From assembly GCA_964481145.1 (NCBI GenBank), contig CAYZTA010000004.1, positions 1 through 64,000 of the forward strand: a stretch of 64,000 bases of DNA. The letters run 5' to 3'. The notes beneath the pieces were generated by a model that did not search any database, was not told the DNA's origin, and saw only the letters and a list, made by a program, of their open reading frames with translations. This document shows positions 8,850 to 17,291 of the stretch, piece after piece. Both the position numbers and the translations under genes were made by a program. This DNA comes from Sandaracinus sp964481145. Its GTDB lineage: Bacteria; Myxococcota_A; Polyangia; Polyangiales; Sandaracinaceae. The first letter of the stretch is position 1; every line of letters begins with the position of its first letter.

Positions 8850-9326
8850 ATGGGTGGCATCTCAGTAGGTGGCGGTCATGGCGGAAAGAAAACTCTCGAC
8901 TCCGAGATCCCGCTCGTTCCGTTCATCGATCTTCTCCTTTGCTGCGTCATGTTCCTGCTGGTTACGGCCGTCTGGAACCAGCTCGCTCGTTTGAATGCAA
9001 ACCAGCAAGTGCCTGGTCAGGCGAGTCAGATGGATCAGCCTCCCCCAGAGGAGGTCATCCGTCTTTATCTTCAGATCACCCAGTCTGGGTACACGATCGC
9101 TTCCACTGCAGGCGAGCGCATCGAGATCCCCAAAGCAGGGGATCAATACGACGACGAAGGATTGCGGACGCGATTGCAGGAGCGTCGGGTCTCGGAACCG
9201 AACCGTCGCGATCTGATCGTCGCCCCCGAAGACGGTGTTCTTTACGAGAAAGTGATCGCCGCGATGGATCTCGCGATTGGACAAGGCTTCCAAGACGTCT
9301 CGCTCTCTGACGGAGCCGCGCTCTAA
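8850..9326 (+). CDS. ExbD/TolR-family motor protein (plus module, proximal)
   Basis: A 158-residue ExbD/TolR protein with a Gly-rich N-terminus, one membrane helix (about 24-46) bearing the essential Asp in PLVPFIDLLLCCVMF, and a periplasmic domain. A GGGAGAAG ribosome site precedes the ATG. It lies 85 nt after exbB and 37 nt before the next exbD. It works with the adjacent ExbB as a proton-driven energiser whose target is unknown. Confidence 0.9.
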   Translation: MGGISVGGGHGGKKTLDSEIPLVPFIDLLLCCVMFLLVTAVWNQLARLNANQQVPGQASQMDQPPPEEVIRLYLQITQSGYTIASTAGERIEIPKAGDQYDDEGLRTRLQERRVSEPNRRDLIVAPEDGVLYEKVIAAMDLAIGQGFQDVSLSDGAAL

Positions 9327-9363
9327 CCACGACGCCCGATAAGAATTCAAAGACGAGCTGAAC

Positions 9364-9903
9364 ATGCCGATTCATAAGCCCGATCGAGTCCTGCTCCACC
9401 ATATTCCTCTCAAGTTCGTGGCCTCGAAGGTGGCGGGGGGTGGACGCAAAGGGGTGGACGCTGCAATTCCGCTCGTCCCGTTCATCGATTTCCTCATCAC
9501 CCTCGTCGTCTTCCTTCTATCGTCGTTCAGCGCGAGTGGTGAGCTGCTCTCACAGCGACCCAATCTCGTGATGCCAGGCGCCGTCAATGCCGACGAACTC
9601 GAGATCTCGCCGATCGTCGAGATCGATGGGCGGATCGTGACCCTCGACGGGCGTCAGGTGGCCGACACCAATACACTTGGGGCCACGGCGGGCATGGAGC
9701 GTATCGAACCACTCATTCAAGGTCTCGAGACGTTGCACCGAAACTGGTCGGTGCTTCATCCGCGCGATCCCTTCCCGGCCGCGATCATCGTTCAGTCGGA
9801 TCGCATGATCGACTTTCGTGTCATCAAGAAGGTGATGTTCTCGGCCGCACAAGCAGGCTACACGAATGTTAGTTTTGCCGTGAACCGAACGGGCGGCGAG
9901 TAG
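9364..9903 (+). CDS. ExbD/TolR-family motor protein (plus module, distal)
   Basis: A 179-residue ExbD/TolR protein. It has a longer basic N-terminus than its neighbour, one membrane helix (about 37-57) with the conserved Asp in PLVPFIDFLITLVVFLL, and a periplasmic domain ending with VMFSAAQAGYTNVSFAV, typical of the ExbD fold. Third gene of the exbB-exbD-exbD set. A strong hairpin follows 33 nt after the stop, so the next gene likely has its own or read-through expression. Confidence 0.9.
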   Translation: MPIHKPDRVLLHHIPLKFVASKVAGGGRKGVDAAIPLVPFIDFLITLVVFLLSSFSASGELLSQRPNLVMPGAVNADELEISPIVEIDGRIVTLDGRQVADTNTLGATAGMERIEPLIQGLETLHRNWSVLHPRDPFPAAIIVQSDRMIDFRVIKKVMFSAAQAGYTNVSFAVNRTGGE

Positions 9904-9935
9904 TCTCAACGTTGGTGTTCGGAACTCCGAAAGGG

Positions 9936-9970
9936 CCCCGTGCACGCAAGTGCCGGGGTCTTTCTCGTTT
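9936..9970 (+). terminator. Rho-independent terminator after the plus exbD operon
   Basis: Stem CCCCG-T-GCAC / GTGC-CGGGG around a GCAA loop (9936-9958, one bulged T), followed by a T-rich run TCTTTCTCGTTT. It contains a GTG in the frame of the next gene, an argument against starting that gene here. Confidence 0.7.
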
Positions 9971-10000
9971 CGAGATCGCCCATTTGAAGAGGCTTTCATC

Positions 10001-10954
10001 ATGAAAAACATCGAGATGACGTCCAAGCTCGAGCCGGCACGTCCGGATCCGGACGAGCTCGAACTTGGTCGTCCTGCATACATGCCGCGGTTGCCCTGGC
10101 GATGGATCCTCGCCTTTGGCAGTCTCTTCGCCCTGGTCTATGGTGGCTATCAGCTGCGAGAGGGACAACGTGCCGATGCGCTGCGTGGCCACGTGCTCTC
10201 GACCTACGATGAGAATCTGAGCTCGTTGTCTGAGCGCTACGACCGGTTCCGGCAGCGGCTCGAACGTTGGACGATGGAAGCCGCCGCAGGTGGCGATCCC
10301 ACGCCTTTTGTCGACCCTCGCCTGAGGATCTCCGGCCTTCATTCGGGAGATGGCATCTACCTCCGCCTCCAAGCGGATCAGGCGACCTCCGTCGAGGACA
10401 TCCGCAATGGAGCGCTGGCGATGGGACCGGATGCGCTCGTTCGTTGTCTTGGAATCGCCCCCGCTTCGGTGCGTGGACTTTATGCAACAGGCGATTTTTT
10501 GAATCCCGAATGGCGTGATCGGGTGATCGCGACAACGGATTTCATGCGGCTTCGCGTGCTGGATGAACAGCTCGCGAGAAACGTGGAGGTCGACGTTCCA
10601 GTCATCGCGAGCTTGCTCGAAGCACAGTATTTCTTGCTCGTAATTCAGCAAGGAGAGAGCCGCCGCGATGCACCGGTCGATGTGTTTCTCTGGGATTTGC
10701 GAGAGGAACGGCAGCTTTTGCGTACCCGCATTCGTGCCAACGGCATGCTCTTGCCGGTGCGTCTGCGCTTTGCAGGCGCCCCTTCACCACAACCGAGCGG
10801 ACAACCCGAAATCTTCAGCGCGGGTGCGCACGACTGCTCGATCGCTTCGCAAATCAAAGCGATGACGGGTGAAGCACCGGTCTCGATCGAGAACGGAGCG
10901 CAACTCGAAGCAATTCATGCCGAAGAGCAGGTACAAGACGAAGCTCACGACTGA
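10001..10954 (+). CDS. Single-span membrane protein of unknown function
   Basis: A 317-residue protein with a short cytoplasmic N-terminus, one membrane helix (about 32-50, WRWILAFGSLFALVYGGY) and a large periplasmic domain starting with a helical stretch (SLSERYDRFRQRLERW). No enzyme motif is seen. Two Cys (RCLGIAP and HDCSIAS) could pair. The ATG at 10001 has AAGAGG eight bases upstream; the more distal GTG at 9950 lies in the preceding terminator and is rejected. Its place beside the motor genes suggests an accessory of that machine, but this is inference only. Confidence 0.7.
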   Translation: MKNIEMTSKLEPARPDPDELELGRPAYMPRLPWRWILAFGSLFALVYGGYQLREGQRADALRGHVLSTYDENLSSLSERYDRFRQRLERWTMEAAAGGDPTPFVDPRLRISGLHSGDGIYLRLQADQATSVEDIRNGALAMGPDALVRCLGIAPASVRGLYATGDFLNPEWRDRVIATTDFMRLRVLDEQLARNVEVDVPVIASLLEAQYFLLVIQQGESRRDAPVDVFLWDLREERQLLRTRIRANGMLLPVRLRFAGAPSPQPSGQPEIFSAGAHDCSIASQIKAMTGEAPVSIENGAQLEAIHAEEQVQDEAHD

Positions 10955-11026
10955 GTCATCTTCGTGCTCGGGTTGTGAGCTCGACTGACGGTGCCGATGC
11001 CCGAACTGTGAGAGGAAGGGCCCACC

Positions 11027-12145
11027 GTGACCGCTCGAGTCGATTCATCCATTGGGCTCGCTTCCACGATGCGTCTCGCGACGATCGCTGGTGTCGGCCT
11101 CGCCCTGCCCTCTCATCGCTACGAACAAGAAGAACTCGTTCGTGCGTTGAATGTCATCTGGGCGGGAAAGCACCACAACATCGAGCGAATCGGTCGCTTG
11201 CACGAGTCCGTCAGTGTGGGCGGCCGAAATCTCGCGCTCCGCATCGAAGAGTACGATGCGCTCACCGACTTCGGAAAAGCCAACGATGCGTTCATTCGCG
11301 TGGGGGTGAACCTCGGTCGACTCGCCATCGAACGAGCGCTCGAGTCCACGGGTCTATCTCCGAACGACATCGACGCGCTCTTCTTCACGACCGTCACCGG
11401 CTTGGCGACTCCGACCCTCGACGCATGCCTCGTCAATCGTCTCGGCCTTCGACGCGACGTGCGCCGCATCCCGATGTTTGGATTGGGTTGCGTGGGTGGG
11501 GCGGCTGGCATCGCCCGCATGAACGACTACCTCGAGGGACATCCCGATCACGTCGCCGTGCTCCTCTCGGTCGAGCTCTGTTCGCTGACGCTCCAGCGCG
11601 AAGATTTCTCGATGGCCAACTTGATCGCGAGCGGCCTCTTCGGCGATGGAGCGGCTGCGGTCATCGGCTTGGGTGCGCAACGAACCGCCTCTTCCGAACT
11701 CACGCACTCATGCCCGCACATCGTCTCGTCTCGCAGCGTGTTCTATCCCGAGACCGAATACATCATGGGTTGGGAGATCCAACCCTCGGGATTCAAAGTC
11801 GTGCTCTCGGCCGACCTCGGGCCGCTCATCGAATCGAATCTCGGTCGAGATGTCGATGCGTTCTTGAACGACCATCACCTCACACGAAGCGATATCTCCG
11901 CGTGGATCGCACATCCTGGCGGCCCGCGTGTGATCTCGGCGATGCAAACGGCGCTCGGGCTCGATGAATCTGCGTTTTCGTATACGCGCCGATCGCTGCG
12001 AGAGATCGGGAACCTCTCGAGCGCGTCCGTGCTCTTCGTGCTCGCCGATCATCTGAACGCGAAGTGTATCAGCCGAAACCGGCACGCCGTGCTCTTGGCA
12101 ATGGGTCCTGGGTTCTGTGCTGAGCTCGTTTTGCTTCGCGGATGA
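11027..12145 (+). CDS. Type III polyketide synthase (chalcone synthase-like)
   Basis: Type III PKSs are homodimeric thiolase-fold enzymes that extend an acyl starter with malonyl-CoA and cyclise it to pyrones, resorcinols or phloroglucinols. The 372-residue product has the full Cys-His-Asn triad: C155 in FGLGCVGGAAG, H296 in AHPGGP, N329 in GNLSSAS, plus the C-terminal MGPGFCAELVLLR signature. The GTG start is preceded by GAGAGGAAGG; an ATG at 11069 is the alternative. It is the first gene of a four-gene overlapping operon with an acyl carrier protein, a fatty acyl-AMP ligase and a flavoprotein, so the starter is probably a fatty acyl group delivered on the carrier protein. Confidence 0.93.
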   Translation: MTARVDSSIGLASTMRLATIAGVGLALPSHRYEQEELVRALNVIWAGKHHNIERIGRLHESVSVGGRNLALRIEEYDALTDFGKANDAFIRVGVNLGRLAIERALESTGLSPNDIDALFFTTVTGLATPTLDACLVNRLGLRRDVRRIPMFGLGCVGGAAGIARMNDYLEGHPDHVAVLLSVELCSLTLQREDFSMANLIASGLFGDGAAAVIGLGAQRTASSELTHSCPHIVSSRSVFYPETEYIMGWEIQPSGFKVVLSADLGPLIESNLGRDVDAFLNDHHLTRSDISAWIAHPGGPRVISAMQTALGLDESAFSYTRRSLREIGNLSSASVLFVLADHLNAKCISRNRHAVLLAMGPGFCAELVLLRG

Positions 12146-12396
12146 ACGATGGAGAAGGCGCGATGAGTCCTGATGTCATTCGCCAAATGCTCGTCGAGAT
12201 CATGCACGACGAGCTCGAGTGGACCGGTCAGCTGCCTGACAGCGATCTCGCAAGCGCATTCGATTCGATGCAGCGCTTGACGCTCGTCGTGGCGATCGAA
12301 GATCGCTTCCACATCTGCCTCGATGACGAGGACGAACAAGGTCTTCGAACCATCGAGGATCTCATCGCGATGATCGGGAAAAAACTCGATGCCTGA
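12142..12396 (+). CDS. Acyl carrier protein
   Basis: An 84-residue acidic four-helix carrier protein. The phosphopantetheine attachment serine is S42 in FDSMQRL, the equivalent of the usual DSL motif, followed by helix 3 (EDRFHICLDDEDEQGLRT) and helix 4 with the common IEDLI. It overlaps the PKS stop by 4 nt (ATGA) and the acyl-AMP ligase start by 8 nt. Its expected role is to receive an acyl group from the adjacent ligase and present it to the PKS. An internal ATG at 12163 is a possible alternative start. Confidence 0.88.
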   Translation: MNDGEGAMSPDVIRQMLVEIMHDELEWTGQLPDSDLASAFDSMQRLTLVVAIEDRFHICLDDEDEQGLRTIEDLIAMIGKKLDA

Positions 12397-14146
12397 TGTT
12401 CCGATGCCCGCCGAAAGCCTCGCCGCGCTCCTTTCACACGCGAAGGCATTTTCGAGCAGCACGAAGATATGTTTCGTCGATCGACACGAGCGCGAAATCG
12501 CGCTCTGTTATGGCGAGCTCGAACATCGAGCGCGATGCGCGGCGGCGCATCTCGCTCGCATGGGCGTCACACGAGGCGATCGAGTGGCTCTCATTCTTCC
12601 TACCGCGCCGAGCTTCTTCGATGCGTTCTTTGGATGTCAGTTCCTCGGAGCGGTACCCACCCCTCTTTATCCACCTGTTCGTCTCGGGCGTCTCGACGAA
12701 TATTTCGTGTACACGACCGAGCAGATGCGCGCGTCCCGCGCGGTCGCGATCGTGACGAATCGACAGATCAAGCGCCTCCTTGGAGAGTTGGCCGCGAGAA
12801 CCAGGCCGCGGCTCGGCATCCTCGTGGCCGAAGACTTCGCGTGCGCCCCCATTCCCGATCGTGATGTCCATTCACCCGATCCAAACGATCTCGCGCTCAT
12901 TCAATTCTCGTCGGGCACGACACGCGCTCCGGCGCCAGTGGGCCTCACGCATCGGCAGATCCTTGCAAACGTCGACGCCATCCTCGATGCACTTCCGGAT
13001 ACCGTCTTCACCGAAGGACAAGCCGGTGTCTCTTGGCTTCCGCTCTATCACGACATGGGCCTCATCGGCTGCCTCATGAGCGCCGTGCGCGCCGCGCGGC
13101 CTCTCATCCTCATTCCGCCCGAGTTGTTCCTCGCAAAACCTGCGCTGTGGTTGCGCGCGATCGCACGGCATCGTGCGACGATCTCCACGGCACCCGACTT
13201 CGGATATGCGCTGTGCCTCACCAAAGTGCGCGACGAAGAGCTCGAGGGCATACGCCTCGATTCATGGCATGTGGCGATGAACGGCGCGGAGCCCGTCGCG
13301 CCGAAGACGATGCGCGCGTTTGAGAAGAGGTTCGCGCGATTCGGATTGCGCTCCAATGTGATGACCCCCGTCTATGGCCTCTCGGAAGCCACACTGGCGG
13401 TGACGTTCTCCGATCCGAATCGACCTTTTCAGTCCCGCATTTTCGATCGCGAAGCCCTCGCCCAAGGCTCGGTTCACCAATCGAGCCATCCTTCTCATGG
13501 AGTGGAGCTCGCCTCCGTGGGGCGCCCGCTCCGCGGATACGAGGTGCGCATCTCCGACCCCACTCACCGCACTGTCCCCGCGAACGAAGTGGGCCGTGTG
13601 CTCGTGCGCGGCCCTTCGGTCATCCGAAGCTACCTCGATGAGCCGCCTGGTTCGGCTCCTCACGATGGGTGGTTGGAGACAGGCGATCTCGGATTTCTCC
13701 ACGAGGGTGAGCTCTATATCTGCGGGCGAGCCAAAGACATCGTGATCGTGCGCGGACGAAACCACGCGCCTCACGACATCGAGCGTGCGTGCGATGTCGC
13801 TCCCGAAGTGCGTACGGGATGCGCGGTCGCGGTCAGCGACATTGGAGAGGAAGGCGAACGACTCCTCGTCTTCGTCGAGCTGAAGCCGGAGATCCATCCG
13901 GAGAGCCATGACGGGATCGAACATCGCTGTCGTGATTCGATCCGAAAAGCGACGGGCCTCTCTCCGCACCTCATCGTGTTCTTGCGCGGAGGCACGATCC
14001 CGCGGACATCTTCAGGAAAATTACGACGCGGAGAGACCTTGCGGCGTTGGGCTCGTGGCGAGCTCAAGGAAGCGCGTGCCGTGACACCTGCCCGGCTCGC
14101 CTCGGCGCTCGTGCGGAGCGCCATCGGCTATTTGCGGGCGCGATGA
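12389..14146 (+). CDS. Fatty acyl-AMP ligase (FAAL)
   Basis: FAALs adenylate fatty acids and pass them to an acyl carrier protein rather than to CoA. The 585-residue product has the adenylating-enzyme P-loop FSSGTTRAPAPVGLTH (about residues 172-187), the FAAL-type SWLPLYHDMGLIG motif, AMNGAEPV, VYGLSEATLAVTF, and the C-terminal ETGDLGF / GRAKDIVIVRGRNHAPHDIE hinge. Usual FAAL length is 570-600. The P-loop departs from the common TSGSTGxPK form. It sits between a carrier protein and a flavoprotein with 8-nt and 4-nt overlaps, which strongly suggests that it loads the carrier protein encoded just upstream. Confidence 0.93.
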   Translation: MPDVPMPAESLAALLSHAKAFSSSTKICFVDRHEREIALCYGELEHRARCAAAHLARMGVTRGDRVALILPTAPSFFDAFFGCQFLGAVPTPLYPPVRLGRLDEYFVYTTEQMRASRAVAIVTNRQIKRLLGELAARTRPRLGILVAEDFACAPIPDRDVHSPDPNDLALIQFSSGTTRAPAPVGLTHRQILANVDAILDALPDTVFTEGQAGVSWLPLYHDMGLIGCLMSAVRAARPLILIPPELFLAKPALWLRAIARHRATISTAPDFGYALCLTKVRDEELEGIRLDSWHVAMNGAEPVAPKTMRAFEKRFARFGLRSNVMTPVYGLSEATLAVTFSDPNRPFQSRIFDREALAQGSVHQSSHPSHGVELASVGRPLRGYEVRISDPTHRTVPANEVGRVLVRGPSVIRSYLDEPPGSAPHDGWLETGDLGFLHEGELYICGRAKDIVIVRGRNHAPHDIERACDVAPEVRTGCAVAVSDIGEEGERLLVFVELKPEIHPESHDGIEHRCRDSIRKATGLSPHLIVFLRGGTIPRTSSGKLRRGETLRRWARGELKEARAVTPARLASALVRSAIGYLRAR

Positions 14147-15201
14147 GCCACGCGGAGCACGCCGATGTGGTCGTCATCGGTGGAGGGCCTGCGGGCCTCG
14201 CATCGGCGATCGAAGCGGCCCGACGAGGATTCGACGTCGCCGTATTCGAACCGCACGCGTCTCCCATCGACAAAGCCTGCGGCGAAGGACTCATGCCGTC
14301 CGCGCGGGCACTTCTCTCTGAGCTCGGCATCCACGTCGATGGCATGCTGTTTCGCGGCATCCGGTACGTCGACGCCCTCGATCCGAAATGCGCGGCCGAG
14401 GGCACCTTTCCATTCGGACAGGGAATCGGTGTGCGTCGCACCCTCCTTCATCAGGCCATGCACGCGCGCGCACACGCGCTTGGAGTGCGCTTCATCGAGG
14501 AACGAATCGATCACGTAAGAGAAGAAAAACATCATATCTTTGCAGGTCGAACCCGCGCGCACTGGGTCATCGCCGCCGACGGACTTCACTCAACGTTGCG
14601 CACCAACCTCGGGCTCACGCTTCCGCCACGACATCCGCCCCGCTTCGGGGTGCGTCGTCATTTCGAGATCACGCCTTCGAGCGCGCATGTCGAAGTGCAT
14701 TTCGCAGAAGGTTGCGAAGCCTACGTCACGCCCGTGAACGAGCACACGATCGGCGTCGCATTTCTCTATTCTCCACCGGCGCGATTCGATGTGCTCTCGC
14801 GTCGCTTCCCTCACTTGCACGAACGTCTCGCCCTCGCTCCGGTCCAAAGCAAAGCGCGAGGGGCGGGCCCTTTCGAGCAACGAGTGCGGACGCGAACCGT
14901 TGGGCGGATTCTTCTCGTGGGAGACGCCGCTGGATATCTCGATCCACTGACGGGTGAAGGCGTCGCCCTCGGGATCGCGGCGGCGCGCGCCGCCATCGAC
15001 GCGATCGCTCGAGGAGCGCCGCATCGATACGAACGTGATTGGCAAAGGCTCACGCGCGCCCATTTCGCACTCACCCGCATGCTGCTCGATGTATCGAGAA
15101 ATCGGCGCACGCAGAAAGCCATGATCCACACTCTCGCCCGAGTTCCGTGGCTTTTCGATCAGGCGCTCGGAATTCTCGGAGGTTCGTGTCCTGAGTCTTG
15201 A
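14143..15201 (+). CDS. FAD-dependent oxidoreductase (geranylgeranyl reductase/hydroxylase-like)
   Basis: A 352-residue group A flavoprotein. It has the N-terminal FAD Rossmann motif VVIGGGPAGLASAIEAAR, the CGEGLMPSA motif common to geranylgeranyl-reductase and halogenase-like relatives, and the second FAD motif LLVGDAAGYLDPLTGEG. An upstream extension of the frame overlaps the ligase; the ATG at 14143 overlaps its stop as ATGA and starts directly before the FAD motif, so it is chosen. As the last gene of the type III PKS operon it probably hydroxylates or otherwise oxidises the polyketide, as flavoprotein hydroxylases do in alkylresorcinol-to-quinone pathways. Substrate inferred. Confidence 0.88.
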   Translation: MSHAEHADVVVIGGGPAGLASAIEAARRGFDVAVFEPHASPIDKACGEGLMPSARALLSELGIHVDGMLFRGIRYVDALDPKCAAEGTFPFGQGIGVRRTLLHQAMHARAHALGVRFIEERIDHVREEKHHIFAGRTRAHWVIAADGLHSTLRTNLGLTLPPRHPPRFGVRRHFEITPSSAHVEVHFAEGCEAYVTPVNEHTIGVAFLYSPPARFDVLSRRFPHLHERLALAPVQSKARGAGPFEQRVRTRTVGRILLVGDAAGYLDPLTGEGVALGIAAARAAIDAIARGAPHRYERDWQRLTRAHFALTRMLLDVSRNRRTQKAMIHTLARVPWLFDQALGILGGSCPES

Positions 15202-15262
15202 CCTCAAATATGGACAACATCATGGCCATCACGCGCTGGTCCAAGGTATGGTGCACGGAACT

Positions 15263-16183
15263 ATGGTGCGCTCGTTTCTTCTCTCGTTTTCTATTTTCGC
15301 AACGCTGATCTTGAATGGATGCGACACGGGCCGTTTTACGGCGAGCCAAAGCATCGGCCTCATCACGCGCGGCAGCGCCGCCATTGCGCAGCACTGGGAC
15401 GTCGACCTCGTGGGCGATGGCATGCCGGGGAGCATCCTTCAGCTCGAAGGCCTCTACGCGACGCTCCCAGATGACGAACAGGTGGGACTCGAGCTGCTCC
15501 GCGCGTACGTCTCGTATGGACAAGGATGGGTGGAACCGAGTGCGGAGGAAGCCGAAGCTCGGGGTGATCTCGATGGAGCGCGGGAGCTCTTCGTTCGAGC
15601 GCGGCTCCTCTATTTGCGAGCGCGCAACATCGGGCTTCATCACTTGCGTCTGCGCGACGAACAAATCGACGCACGAATTCGGCAAGGAGGCGACTCCTTC
15701 GATCATTACCTCGCCGAGCGTTATACGTCTCGTGAAGACGTTCCCTTCCTGCTTTGGACCGGATACGCGTGGGGCTCAGCGATCAACGTATCGCGTGAAG
15801 ATCCCGAGCTTGTCCTCGATCTGACCACCGTGAAGAGCTTCGTCGAGCGCGCGGTCGTGCTCGACGAGACCTATTTCGAATACGGAGGGCTCACGTTCTT
15901 GGGCGCGATTGCGTCGGCGACCCCCGAATCGTCGGGGGGCGACCCCGCTCGCGGCCGCGAGTTCTTCGAGCGCGCGCTCGCAGGCACCTCACGAACGTTC
16001 TTCACCGTGCAGCTCCAGTATGCGCGAAGCTATGCGGTCACGACCGGCGATCGCGCGCTCTTCATTCGTCTCTTGCGAGAGATCATCGACGGCGGCGATC
16101 CGCGCCCCGAGGTGCGCCTCGCCAATCGCATCGCACGCCGCAGCGCGATTCGTTTGCTACGCCGAGTCGACGAGTTCTTTTGA
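15263..16183 (+). CDS. TRAP transporter T-component lipoprotein (TatT-like)
   Basis: TatT proteins are periplasmic TPR lipoproteins that form complexes with TRAP-type substrate-binding proteins. This product (306 aa) has a lipoprotein signal with lipobox LILNGC and the TatT-type helical body: a start like GLITRGSAAIAQHWDVDLV, a repeated helix pair, the LLWTGYAWGSAINVSR core and the FERAVVLDETYFEYGGL helix. The in-frame ATG at 15248 is possible; the ATG at 15263 gives the better signal peptide. A DctP-like binding protein gene lies 1.1 kb away on the other strand, with a Ser/Thr kinase between; the TRAP permease is not in the window. Confidence 0.8.
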   Translation: MVRSFLLSFSIFATLILNGCDTGRFTASQSIGLITRGSAAIAQHWDVDLVGDGMPGSILQLEGLYATLPDDEQVGLELLRAYVSYGQGWVEPSAEEAEARGDLDGARELFVRARLLYLRARNIGLHHLRLRDEQIDARIRQGGDSFDHYLAERYTSREDVPFLLWTGYAWGSAINVSREDPELVLDLTTVKSFVERAVVLDETYFEYGGLTFLGAIASATPESSGGDPARGREFFERALAGTSRTFFTVQLQYARSYAVTTGDRALFIRLLREIIDGGDPRPEVRLANRIARRSAIRLLRRVDEFF

Positions 16184-16199
16184 AGAGCATCTTGCTACA

Positions 16200-17249
16200 T
16201 CACCGCGCCATCAGAAAGAACGCCACTCCGGCGAGTCCGAAGAGGACGAATGCGGCGATCACGATCGCGGCGACGATGAGCGGCGTTCGGTTGCGCGATG
16301 GAGCGCAGAGCGCGGGCGGCGGCAATGGCTGGGCCGGAACGTGCGTCATCCCCGCGATCCACGCGGCGGGAGACGGAATCGCCTCGAGCGCGGTGAGCAT
16401 CTCATGCGCATCGCGAAACCGATCATTGGGCCTCTTCGCGAGCGCTTTCATGAGCGCCATTTCGAGCTCGGGAAGCACGACCAAGCCTTCGCGTTTGCTC
16501 GCGAGGGGCGGTGGGGGATCCATCAAATGCGCGCGAAGCATCTGCATTTGATCTTCGACCTCGAAGGGCCATGAACCCGTGAGCAGTTCGTAGAGCACCA
16601 CGCCTGCCGAATAAACATCGGAGCGCGCATCCATCGTGGAGCCCGTTCCTTGTTCAGGCGACATATACGCAGGGCTGCCGAAGACCGCGCCTTGCATCGT
16701 GAGCTTTTTTGCAGGGCCCCATTTCGCATCGTCGGTGAACTTCACGAGCCCAAAATCGAGGAGCTTGGCGACCCACCCTCGCCCATCCCACGTGACGAAC
16801 ACATTCTCGGTCTTCAAATCGCGATGCAGCACACCGCTCTTGTGCGCGTGCGCGAGCCCGCGGAGCACTTGTTTGCCGAGCTCGAATCCCGTCTGCGGAT
16901 CGGGCGTGTGCTCGACGACCATGTCTTCGAGCGTACGGCCTTGGAGGAGCTCCATGACGAGGAAGGGGAGCTCCAGCTTCAGATCGACCCCATAATCCCG
17001 AACTTCGAGGATGTTTGGATGTTTGAGCTCGAAGAGCGCTTCGGCCTCACGCCGAAATCGCTCGCGCAGCGCTTCATCCGACACGGCTTCGTCTTGAAGG
17101 ACTTTGACCGCACACGGCACGCCACCCGCGTCGGTCGCGCGATACACCGTGCCCATCGCCCCTCCGCCGAGCCTCGTCTCGATGCGGTACTTTCCACCGA
17201 TCACAGATCCAACGAGGGGATCGGACGGCTCGGGCGTGGGGGCAGGCAT
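16200..17249 (-). CDS. Ser/Thr protein kinase, single-pass membrane
   Basis: A 349-residue Hanks-type kinase with all catalytic elements: Gly loop LGGGAMGTVYRA, ATP lysine in PCAVKVL, HRDLKTENV, DFGLVKF and SPEQ. After the kinase domain (about residues 18-280) come a Pro-rich linker and a C-terminal membrane helix (about 327-345) with only a short tail, so there is no extracytoplasmic sensor domain. A GTG at 17288, just after the dctP stop, is an alternative start. It follows dctP on the same strand (42 nt), suggesting that uptake or binding of a TRAP ligand and this kinase are coexpressed. Confidence 0.92.
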   Translation of the reverse strand: MPAPTPEPSDPLVGSVIGGKYRIETRLGGGAMGTVYRATDAGGVPCAVKVLQDEAVSDEALRERFRREAEALFELKHPNILEVRDYGVDLKLELPFLVMELLQGRTLEDMVVEHTPDPQTGFELGKQVLRGLAHAHKSGVLHRDLKTENVFVTWDGRGWVAKLLDFGLVKFTDDAKWGPAKKLTMQGAVFGSPAYMSPEQGTGSTMDARSDVYSAGVVLYELLTGSWPFEVEDQMQMLRAHLMDPPPPLASKREGLVVLPELEMALMKALAKRPNDRFRDAHEMLTALEAIPSPAAWIAGMTHVPAQPLPPPALCAPSRNRTPLIVAAIVIAAFVLFGLAGVAFFLMAR

Positions 17250-17291
17250 CTCACCGCAAGGGTACACGATGAGGTGCAAATCGAACACGAT

